Below are positions 1-5,140 of a stretch of DNA of 5,140 bases, piece by piece. This DNA is from Actinomycetota bacterium (GTDB lineage Bacteria > Actinomycetota > Humimicrobiia > Humimicrobiales > Humimicrobiaceae). The translations under genes were made by a program, and so were the position numbers. The stretch covers positions 1 through 5,140 of the forward strand of contig JAQUMQ010000126.1 in assembly GCA_028718045.1 (NCBI GenBank), read 5' to 3'. The first letter of the stretch is position 1. Every line of letters begins with the position of its first letter. The notes under the pieces were generated by a model that saw nothing but the letters and a program-made list of their open reading frames with translations, did no database searches and was not told the origin of the DNA.

Positions 1-1746
1 GGTAATGCCGTTGGTGATTTTTCTTAAGCATTTATTTAATTCTTTTTTTTCAATATAAACATCTTTTCCTGATTTTTGCCGTTCGATTTTTATTTTGCAT
101 TCTTTATTTTTTCGGCTGATTTCCAACTGAGCAAGAGAATTGATTTTTTTCTTTTCAAGGAAATCAAAAATGCTGCCGGGATATCCGGTTATTTTATGGT
201 CATGAAATTCGTATACTTTATCCGTAAGGCCATCCAGAAATTGTCTGTCATGAGAAACAAGCATAAGTGTTCCGCTATAATTTTGGAGGGCTTGTTTTAG
301 TATGTCTTTTGAACGCATGTCAAGATGATTTGTGGGCTCGTCAAGAATAAGCAGATTGAAGGGTTCAAGCAGTAACTTGACAAGAGCAAGCCTCGATCTC
401 TCACCTCCTGATAGAAATTTGACTTTTTTATCGATGTCGTCATCTTTAAATAAAAAAGCCCCAAGAAGCGACCTTAATTTTGTTCTTGTTTCTTCTGTCG
501 AAATCTTGTCTATTGTTTCGAATACGGACAAACCGTCATCCATCAAATCATCTTGGTTTTGCGGAAAGTAGCCGATTTTGACATTATAACCTATTTTGAG
601 GCTACCTTTATAATCCAGATCTCCTACGATTATCCTGGATAAAGTAGTTTTACCTTCGCCGTTTTTGCCTACGAATGCAATTCTTTCGCCGCGGCTAACA
701 GTTAAATTAATGTCTTTAAGAACAACTCTTTCGTCATAATTTTTGGATAATCCTTTCGTCTCTATGACAAGATTACCGGAACGTGGAGGGCAGGGGAATC
801 TTATACGAATCGCAGTCATGTCTTCTTCGTCGATTTCGACACGCTTCATTTTTTCCAGATATTTTATACGTGATTGTACCTGTATGGCTTTCGAAGCTTT
901 GTATCTGAATCTTTCTATGAATCTTTCTATGTCCGAAATTTCTTTTTGCTGATTTTTGTATGCGGCTAATTGCTGTGCTCGTCTTTCCTGTCTTAACGAA
1001 ACATATTTTGAGTAAGGAACTTTGTAATCGTAAATATTGCCAAGAGAAACTTCGATGGTCCTGTTTGTTACGTTATCAAGAAATGTTCTGTCGTGACTGA
1101 TTATAATTAATGCACCGCTGTAGCCTGATAGGAAGTTTTCCAGCCATTGTATGGACTCGATATCAAGATGATTCGTAGGCTCATCAAGGAGTAAAAGATC
1201 CGGATTTTTTAAAAGTATTTTGGCAAGCTCTATTCTCATCCTCCAGCCTCCGCTGAACTCGGATGTTTTGCTTGCAAAATCCGTTGCCTTAAAACCAAGC
1301 CCTGACAATGTTTTTTCGATTTTTTCGTTTATCTTACTGGCACCAAGTGTATCGATTCGGGTATTTAAATCCGACACTTTATTTATAAGCTCTAGATATT
1401 CACCGGAATCATAGTCGGTTCTTTTTTCGATTTCATGATTTAACTTGGCGATCTTTTCTTCTATTTTAAGTATTTGAACAAAAGCAGTTTTTACCTCATT
1501 AAAAAGAGTTTTTTTATCGTTGTGTCTCATTTGCTGAGGAAGGTATCCTATTGTAATATCGGAAGGCTTTTCAATATTACCGGAATCAACCAGCTGGTCT
1601 CCGATAATGACTTTAAGCAATGTTGTTTTCCCTGCGCCATTATTCCCGACAAGACCAACTCTGTCTTTTTGCTGTATCAAAAATGACACGTTGCGTAAAA
1701 TTACCTGACCTGCAAAACTTAAATAAACGTTGTTTAAAGATATCAT
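1..1746 (-). CDS. ABC-F family ATPase (ribosome-associated ATP-binding cassette protein), C-terminus cut by window edge
   Basis: Soluble tandem ABC ATPase with no membrane segment. Translation from the ATG at 1746 gives 582 residues with no stop before the left edge; full-length relatives usually have about 620-650. Domain 1 shows Walker A GNNGAGKTT (34-42), Q-loop YLPQQ (68-72), signature FSGGW (164-168), Walker B LLLLDEPTNHLD (184-195) and switch SHDR (217-220). A charged helical linker follows (about 235-310, the P-site tRNA interaction region of ABC-F proteins). Domain 2 shows GKNGEGKTT (360-368), YFPQNQ (393-398), LSGGE (445-449), LLILDEPTNHLD (465-476) and SHDR (498-501). A Lys/Glu-rich, probably coiled-coil tail starts near residue 530. 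Both sites keep all ATPase motifs. The family acts at the ribosomal E site in translation rescue or antibiotic protection; which of these applies here cannot be decided. An AAGGA site 9 bases upstream supports the start. The gene overlaps the AbrB-like gene by ATGA, so translation is probably coupled. Confidence 0.95.
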   Translation of the reverse strand, partial: MISLNNVYLSFAGQVILRNVSFLIQQKDRVGLVGNNGAGKTTLLKVIIGDQLVDSGNIEKPSDITIGYLPQQMRHNDKKTLFNEVKTAFVQILKIEEKIAKLNHEIEKRTDYDSGEYLELINKVSDLNTRIDTLGASKINEKIEKTLSGLGFKATDFASKTSEFSGGWRMRIELAKILLKNPDLLLLDEPTNHLDIESIQWLENFLSGYSGALIIISHDRTFLDNVTNRTIEVSLGNIYDYKVPYSKYVSLRQERRAQQLAAYKNQQKEISDIERFIERFRYKASKAIQVQSRIKYLEKMKRVEIDEEDMTAIRIRFPCPPRSGNLVIETKGLSKNYDERVVLKDINLTVSRGERIAFVGKNGEGKTTLSRIIVGDLDYKGSLKIGYNVKIGYFPQNQDDLMDDGLSVFETIDKISTEETRTKLRSLLGAFLFKDDDIDKKVKFLSGGERSRLALVKLLLEPFNLLILDEPTNHLDMRSKDILKQALQNYSGTLMLVSHDRQFLDGLTDKVYEFHDHKITGYPGSIFDFLEKKKINSLAQLEISRKNKECKIKIERQKSGKDVYIEKKELNKCLRKITNGIT

Positions 1747-1919
1747 ATTTTTGCATCCTTTTTTCTTTTTAGAAGAAGCGTGTCTTTATCGATTATTTCC
1801 CATTCGACGATATCTCCTTTGGAAAAGTTCATTGCCATCGCTATTGGGCGCGGAAAATTGATATAGTATTGGTTAGAATCTTTACGTGTTATTTGTTGTA
1901 TTTTAGCAGGATATCCCAT
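1743..1919 (-). CDS. Small AbrB/MazE/SpoVT-type DNA-binding protein
   Basis: A 58-residue protein starting MGYPAKIQQITRKDSNQYY and ending KRKKDAKI. The central stretch, with N-F-P-x-x-I-A-x-A-M then F-S-K-G-D-I-V-E-W, has the pattern of the swapped-hairpin AbrB/SpoVT fold: a strand, a short helix after the proline, then the conserved K-G-D turn and a second hairpin. Such proteins dimerise to bind AT-rich operators and occur as transition-state regulators or antitoxins. The basic tail (KRKK) would help DNA binding. The gene is complete and has a GGAG Shine-Dalgarno 5 bases before the ATG. Its TGA overlaps the ATG of the ABC-F gene (ATGA), making them one operon. No toxin gene is next to it, so I favour an autoregulator of the ATPase operon; this is inference from position and from the palindrome upstream. 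Family assignment rests on motif pattern only. Confidence 0.85.
   Translation of the reverse strand: MGYPAKIQQITRKDSNQYYINFPRPIAMAMNFSKGDIVEWEIIDKDTLLLKRKKDAKI
1756..1760 (-). promoter_or_regulatory. Shine-Dalgarno site of the ABC-F gene
   Basis: On the minus strand AAGGA lies 9 bases before the ATG at 1746, inside the last codons of the upstream AbrB-like gene. It fixes the ABC-F start and indicates that the ATPase can be initiated at its own site as well as by coupling across the ATGA overlap. Confidence 0.65.
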
Positions 1920-1924
1920 GATTT

Positions 1925-1928
1925 CTCC
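1925..1928 (-). promoter_or_regulatory. Shine-Dalgarno site of the AbrB-like gene
   Basis: GGAG on the minus strand, 5 bases before the ATG at 1919. It supports this start for a gene short enough to be missed by length filters. Confidence 0.6.
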
Positions 1929-1941
1929 ATTTTTGCTTTTT

Positions 1942-1969
1942 TATTATATAGTTAATTAACTATATAATA
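1942..1969. promoter_or_regulatory. Perfect 28-bp palindrome, probable operator
   Basis: The half-site TATTATATAGTTAA is followed by its exact reverse complement with no spacer, centred between 1955 and 1956. Symmetry breaks at the next pair outward. It lies 22 bases upstream of the AbrB-like start codon and covers the -10 box and predicted transcription start of the promoter at 1964-1992. AbrB-fold proteins bind AT-rich, often symmetric DNA, so binding by the 58-residue product to shut off its own operon is the natural inference. It is too AT-rich and lacks a T-tract context expected of a good intrinsic terminator. The identity of the binder is unproven. Confidence 0.65.
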
Positions 1970-1992
1970 TATGAATAAGAAAAGGCTGGCAA
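1964..1992 (-). promoter_or_regulatory. Sigma70-type promoter for the AbrB-like / ABC-F operon
   Basis: Reading the minus strand, a -35 box TTGCCA (1992-1987, five of six consensus bases) is separated by exactly 17 bp from a -10 box TATTAT (1969-1964, five of six). The start point would fall near 1957, giving a leader of about 38 bases before the ATG at 1919. The -10 box is the first six bases of the palindrome as read on this strand, so a protein on the palindrome would block polymerase. A second TATAAT at 1948-1943 has no matching -35 box and is a less likely alternative. Confidence 0.6.
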
Positions 1993-2058
1993 TAATCTTG
2001 AAATTTTTATCAAACATTAAAGGTAGAAAATCTAAAGGATGTAAAATTTGATATTTGT

Positions 2059-2169
2059 ATGTTGAAAATGCCCCAAAAAAGAAAAAAAGCTTTTTTATAT
2101 CCGGCAGTTTATGCATATTGTTATTTACCATATTATTTAGAAAAATTTTTAGGTAAGATAATAGTTTAA
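2059..2169 (+). CDS. Possible small ORF or gene remnant upstream of the LmbE-like gene
   Basis: An ATG at 2059 opens a 36-residue frame that starts MLKMPQKRKK, continues with a Tyr/Leu-rich stretch (LYPAVYAYCYLPYYLEKF) and stops at 2169, 22 bases before the LmbE-like start. The same frame is open back to about 2002 without a good start codon. A basic N-terminus followed by an aromatic, partly hydrophobic segment looks more protein-like than random AT-rich sequence. However, the nearest purine-rich motif (AAAGGA, 2034-2039) is too far upstream to serve as a normal ribosome binding site. It could be a short peptide gene, the end of a decayed gene, or chance. I do not recognise a family. Confidence 0.2.
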   Translation: MLKMPQKRKKAFLYPAVYAYCYLPYYLEKFLGKIIV

Positions 2170-2191
2170 AATTATTCGTTTTTTAAGAAAA

Positions 2192-3589
2192 GTGAAAAAG
2201 CATAAAAAAAATATAATCACAGCTGTTTTATCGATAGTTTTTATTGTTTTGGCGGCGATAGGAACGACATATTTAATAGAACCTTCATTATATGAATTCT
2301 ATAAAGATATAGAGATCACAAAAGAAGATAGAATATTGATTTTGTCTCCTCATCCGGATGACGAAACCATTTGTTGCAATGGGATAATTCAGAAAGCTGT
2401 AAGCAAAAAAGCTAAGGTAAAAATCGTGTTTCTTACTAACGGAGATAACAACCAATTAGCTTTTTTGTTGTATTCAGGAAAACCAAAAATATTTAAAAAA
2501 TCATATATCGTTCTTGGCCAGACAAGAAGACTGGAAAGCCTTAAGGCAAACAAAATATTTGGTTTAAATGAAAATGATCTGATATTTCTTGGTTATCCTG
2601 ATAACGGAACACTCAACATCATGCTTGATTATTGGGATACAAAAATACCTTTTAAAAATACTTTTTCCATGGAAACAAAAGTGCCTTACAAAGAATCCTA
2701 TTCGCCCGGAGAACCTTATATTGGTGAAAGCATATTAAGAGATCTTGAAGATATAATAAAGGATTATAATCCCACAAAAATATTTGTATCGAGTCCTTTG
2801 GATTTAAACAAGGATCATAGAGCATTTTATCTTTTTTTACAGGTAGCTTTATGGGATTTGAAAGATAAAATTGATACTCCTGAAATTTTTACATATCTTT
2901 TACATGCAAAAGAATGGCCTCAGCTTACCGGATACCACCCATCCAAAAGAATAACCCATCCCGACTTTTTGGATGGCGACGATATGGAATGGCATAAGGT
3001 CGATTTGGCAGAAGAAGAAGTACGATTGAAATATAGAGCAATTTCAAGCTATAGAAGCCAGGTTGCGTATAATCCCAGGTTGCTTTTTTCTTTTGCGAGA
3101 GCAGATGAGATATTTGCAAAATTTGCGGAAATACATTTAGAAGATTTAAAAAGCAAAGACATCGGATGGCATAAGTCTGACATATTTAGAGATGGAGCCG
3201 AGTTCTTAGAATGTTCGAATTTTAAAGATATATATTATTCGGTAAATAATAAAAATTTACTTATCAAGATAAGCCTTCATGATTTAAGCGCAAAAAATAT
3301 AAATGGGAATATATATATTTTAGGATATAAAAAAGATAAGAATTTTTCAAAGATGCCAAAAATCCATATAAAAATCGGAAGAGCCGGATTTAAAATTTAC
3401 GATAAGAAGAAGCTGCTTGCAAATAGTGGAATTGACTTGATTTATGATGAGAATGATTTGGAAATAAAAGTTCCCTTATCTGTTTTGGGTGAACCTGCAT
3501 ATGTTTTGAACGGAGTGGAAACAAGAGAGGAACAGCCAAATAATTATGCATCCGATAACTTTTTATGGAGAGTAATAAATTTAAAGTAG
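2192..3589 (+). CDS. Membrane-anchored LmbE/PIG-L family de-N-acetylase with extra C-terminal domain
   Basis: A 465-residue protein starting at GTG. Residues 1-6 (MKKHKK) are basic and residues 7-29 hydrophobic, a signal anchor or uncleaved signal peptide that would place the enzyme outside the membrane. The catalytic domain (about 46-315) has LSPHPDDE (51-58), in which H54 and D57 should bind zinc and D56 act as base. It also has DLNKDH (204-209), where H209 is the likely third zinc ligand, and KYRAISSYRSQ (280-290), the usual family segment near the end of the domain. The family removes acetyl groups from GlcNAc-type sugars such as GlcNAc-inositol or GlcNAc-PI. Residues about 325-465 form an additional, probably beta-rich domain unknown to me; many family members stop near 220-300 residues. 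Only a poor AAGAAAA precedes the GTG, but an in-frame TAG at 2162 leaves no better start. The GNAT gene follows closely, implying an operon. The specific substrate is unknown. Confidence 0.88.
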   Translation: MKKHKKNIITAVLSIVFIVLAAIGTTYLIEPSLYEFYKDIEITKEDRILILSPHPDDETICCNGIIQKAVSKKAKVKIVFLTNGDNNQLAFLLYSGKPKIFKKSYIVLGQTRRLESLKANKIFGLNENDLIFLGYPDNGTLNIMLDYWDTKIPFKNTFSMETKVPYKESYSPGEPYIGESILRDLEDIIKDYNPTKIFVSSPLDLNKDHRAFYLFLQVALWDLKDKIDTPEIFTYLLHAKEWPQLTGYHPSKRITHPDFLDGDDMEWHKVDLAEEEVRLKYRAISSYRSQVAYNPRLLFSFARADEIFAKFAEIHLEDLKSKDIGWHKSDIFRDGAEFLECSNFKDIYYSVNNKNLLIKISLHDLSAKNINGNIYILGYKKDKNFSKMPKIHIKIGRAGFKIYDKKKLLANSGIDLIYDENDLEIKVPLSVLGEPAYVLNGVETREEQPNNYASDNFLWRVINLK

Positions 3590-3604
3590 CGAATTATTTT
3601 AGTG

Positions 3605-4285
3605 ATGGAAGATCAATTTATTATCAGAAAATATGCGAACAGCGACAGGCAATATGTAAGAGATATAGCTTGCGATACGGCGTTTTTGGGTAACCCTGCA
3701 GGAAGTTTCTTTGAAGGAAGGGCTTTGATTGCCGATTTCCTGACAGCTTACTTTACAGATTTTGAGCCAGAATCATGTTTTGTCACTTGCAAAAATAACC
3801 AAATTGCCGGTTATGTCATTGGGACAAAAAATATAAAAAAAATGACAAAAACATTCATTATAAAAATCTTACCAGCTTTGCTGTTGAAATTCATATGCAG
3901 CGGCATTGTTTTTAAAAAGAAAAATATTAAATTTTTTTGGTGGTGTTTTTACGGCTTTTTAAAGGGGCAATTTTTTAAAAATATAAATTTGAAATATTAT
4001 CCTGCATTACTGCATATAAATTTAAAAAAGGGATACAGAAATAAGGGCTTGGGCACTCTTCTTTTAAATACCTATATGAATTATCTTAAAAGCGAAAATA
4101 TTTCAGGCGTTTATTTGTCTGCTCATTCAGAAAAAACAGCAAAATTTTTCGCAAAAAATGGATTTGAAGTTCTGAGAATAACAAAAAGATCCTATTATAG
4201 AGAAGCACTCCATCACGATATAAACTATTATTTCTTTGGCATGAAGCTGAATCGTTATTTGAAGACAAACAAAAGCAAGATTTAA
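3605..4285 (+). CDS. GNAT family N-acetyltransferase
   Basis: A 226-residue protein from the ATG at 3605; a GTG directly before it (3602) is an equally possible start, and neither has a clear Shine-Dalgarno site. It lies 12-15 bases after the LmbE-like stop, so translation is probably coupled and the two act together. The N-terminal beta-alpha region (FIIRKYANSDRQYVRDIA) is typical of GNAT folds. The acetyl-CoA loop is RNKGLG (145-150), preceded by the strand YPALLHINL (132-140). The terminal helix and strand KFFAKNGFEVLRI (180-192) are also typical. Y-P-A-x-L-H-I before the loop recalls the GNAT group related to bacterial O-GlcNAcase acetyltransferase-like domains; this is recollection, not a search. 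The middle (about 78-130) is an unusually basic and hydrophobic insertion, including FIIKILPALLLKF and FFWWCFYGFL, that might contact the membrane or a partner. Likely role: acetyl transfer from acetyl-CoA to an amine, probably an amino sugar given its neighbours. Confidence 0.85.
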   Translation: MEDQFIIRKYANSDRQYVRDIACDTAFLGNPAGSFFEGRALIADFLTAYFTDFEPESCFVTCKNNQIAGYVIGTKNIKKMTKTFIIKILPALLLKFICSGIVFKKKNIKFFWWCFYGFLKGQFFKNINLKYYPALLHINLKKGYRNKGLGTLLLNTYMNYLKSENISGVYLSAHSEKTAKFFAKNGFEVLRITKRSYYREALHHDINYYFFGMKLNRYLKTNKSKI

Positions 4286-4309
4286 AATTTTTGTAATTTT
4301 GTTTTTTTT
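4284..4309 (+). terminator. Weak candidate terminator after the GNAT gene
   Basis: AAAATT (4284-4289) can pair with AATTTT (4295-4300) across a 5-base loop, and the hairpin is followed by G and eight T residues (4302-4309). It begins at the stop codon of the GNAT gene, the right place for an intrinsic terminator. The stem has only A-U pairs, so stability is doubtful. Further T-runs follow to about 4330. Confidence 0.3.
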
Positions 4310-4335
4310 GAAATATTTTTTTTAAATTTTTCATA

Positions 4336-4388
4336 CCGCATTTGTACAAGCCATGCGATAAAAGTAAAAATAAATATCCTAAATGCGG
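4336..4388. repeat. Spaced 8-bp inverted repeat in the convergent intergenic gap
   Basis: CCGCATTT (4336-4343) and AAATGCGG (4381-4388) are perfect reverse complements separated by 37 bases. They are among the few GC-containing stretches between the GNAT and NodB genes (4286-4498). A further ATGCG lies between them (4353-4357), so alternative pairings exist. It may be a bidirectional RNA structure for the converging transcripts, or chance. The rest of this 213-bp gap is AT-rich with nothing I recognise. Confidence 0.3.
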
Positions 4389-4498
4389 AAATGATAAATA
4401 TGTTTTGATCTTAGAAGAGATTTGATTAGATCTCGAAAAGATAACCATAATAGAGATGCCATGTATCTTGCATATGTAACGCTCATGAATTTTCTGTG

Positions 4499-5140
4499 TC
4501 ACAGCATGTCGTTTACCTTAACCAGAATATATCCTTCCGATCTTAAACCATCGATTATTTCAGGTAAAGCTTTAACTGTTTCATAACCTCCCACATGCAT
4601 TAAAATAATGCCGTTATCGGAAGCGTTTTCCAGTACTCTGTTTACCAGATAATCTTTTGTAATTTTTACTCCATTTAATTCTTCAGCCCAGTCGTGACTG
4701 TCTACCGTCCATAATATGGTATAAGGATAGCCTTCTTCTTTTAATATTTTTAATATCCTTTCATCATATTCACCATATGGAGGACGAAACAAATGCGGTA
4801 AATAATTAGTCGTTTGTTTTATTATATCCGTTGTTTTGCTGATTTCGTTTCTGACTTCCATGTCTGTCATTAAGGTCATATGATCATGGGTCAAGGAATG
4901 GTTTTCCAAGGCATGTCCTTTATTGACAATTTCTGCGGCAAGATCCGGATGATCCTTTGCCCATAATCCTCTGGTAAAAAACGTTGCTTTTACATCGTAT
5001 GCATCAAGTAAGTTTAAAAGTGCTTCCGTGTTTTCATAAAGCCATCCCGAATCAAAAGTAAGTGCAATTTGTTTAGTTTGGTGATGTGTAATACCCATTC
5101 TGATTATCTTTGACATATCCGCATCTGTTGTTTCTTTAGT
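4499..5140 (-). CDS. NodB-type polysaccharide deacetylase (carbohydrate esterase 4), N-terminus beyond window edge
   Basis: The frame is open from the right edge to the TGA at 4501-4499. The ATG at 5116 lacks a clear Shine-Dalgarno site and the frame continues upstream of it, so the true start probably lies outside; at least 213 residues are visible. Counting from that ATG, NodB motif 1 is TFDSGW (20-25), with D22 the expected general base; the usual second Asp, a metal ligand, is Ser. Motif 2 is HSLTH (73-77), giving two metal-binding His. Motif 3 is RPPYG (111-115), motif 4 is DSHDW (139-143) and motif 5 is ILMH (171-174) with the catalytic His. The family removes N- or O-acetyl groups from chitin-like chains, peptidoglycan or related glycans, usually outside the cytoplasm; any signal or anchor would be in the missing part. 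It converges on the GNAT gene, so it is not in that operon, yet the chemistry matches. The substrate is not assignable. Confidence 0.92.
   Translation of the reverse strand, partial: TKETTDADMSKIIRMGITHHQTKQIALTFDSGWLYENTEALLNLLDAYDVKATFFTRGLWAKDHPDLAAEIVNKGHALENHSLTHDHMTLMTDMEVRNEISKTTDIIKQTTNYLPHLFRPPYGEYDERILKILKEEGYPYTILWTVDSHDWAEELNGVKITKDYLVNRVLENASDNGIILMHVGGYETVKALPEIIDGLRSEGYILVKVNDML

Noticed and set aside
907..930. Tandem 12-bp duplication GAATCTTTCTAT
   Set aside because: It encodes I-E-R-F twice in the ABC-F linker helix, a segment that is commonly of this form in the family, so it is explained by protein sequence.
76..1686. Several plus-strand frames of 60-80 codons across the ABC-F region
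   Set aside because: They are antisense to a continuous 582-codon frame with complete ABC motifs and have no motifs of their own.
1971..2051. A 26-codon plus-strand frame beginning at the edge of the palindrome (MNKKRLAIILKF...)
   Set aside because: It has no ribosome binding site, its start overlaps the opposing promoter, and nothing in the peptide is recognisable. It is probably chance in AT-rich DNA.
2083..2096. AAAAAAGCTTTTTT palindrome, considered as a terminator
   Set aside because: There is practically no loop and only one GC step, the following T-tract is part of the stem, and no gene ends just upstream on either strand.
2941..2974. 8-bp inverted repeat ATCCAAAA / TTTTGGAT with an 18-base loop
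   Set aside because: It is inside the coding sequence of the LmbE-like gene, with no T-tract or other regulatory context; chance is the likely explanation.
4086..4502. A 138-codon minus-strand frame whose GTG overlaps the stop of the NodB gene
   Set aside because: It lies largely antisense to the GNAT gene, has low-complexity Lys/Phe/Ser content, no recognisable motif and no Shine-Dalgarno site. The GNAT gene has clear family motifs on the other strand.

Overview
The window is AT-rich bacterial DNA with two gene groups that diverge from an intergenic control region at about 1920-2191, plus a third gene that converges on the right-hand group. GTG and ATG starts and Shine-Dalgarno sites of the AAGGA/GGAG type fit a low-GC bacterium. 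The sequence alone does not fix the phylum. There is no rRNA, tRNA, CRISPR array, transposase or other recognisable mobile element.

Left part (1-1919, minus strand): a 58-residue AbrB/SpoVT-type DNA-binding protein is followed, with a 4-base ATGA overlap, by an ABC-F family ATPase of which 582 residues are visible before it runs off the window. Upstream of the small regulator is a good sigma70-like promoter (TTGCCA, 17 bp, TATTAT). A perfect 28-bp AT-rich palindrome covers its -10 box and probable start point. The simplest reading is a self-regulated two-gene operon for a ribosome-associated ABC-F factor.

Middle part (2192-4285, plus strand): a membrane-anchored LmbE/PIG-L-type de-N-acetylase carries an extra C-terminal domain that I do not recognise. 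A GNAT N-acetyltransferase follows 15 bases after its stop codon (12 bases if the preceding GTG is used). Neither start has a convincing Shine-Dalgarno site. A 36-codon open frame (2059-2169) lies just upstream and is of doubtful status.

Right part (4499-5140, minus strand): a NodB-type polysaccharide deacetylase enters from beyond the right edge and converges on the GNAT gene. Together, LmbE, GNAT and NodB suggest a locus that adds and removes N-acetyl groups on amino sugars of the cell surface or a small glycoside. The substrate cannot be read from the sequence. The 213-bp convergent gap (4286-4498) contains only AT-rich sequence, a weak possible terminator and one spaced inverted repeat.
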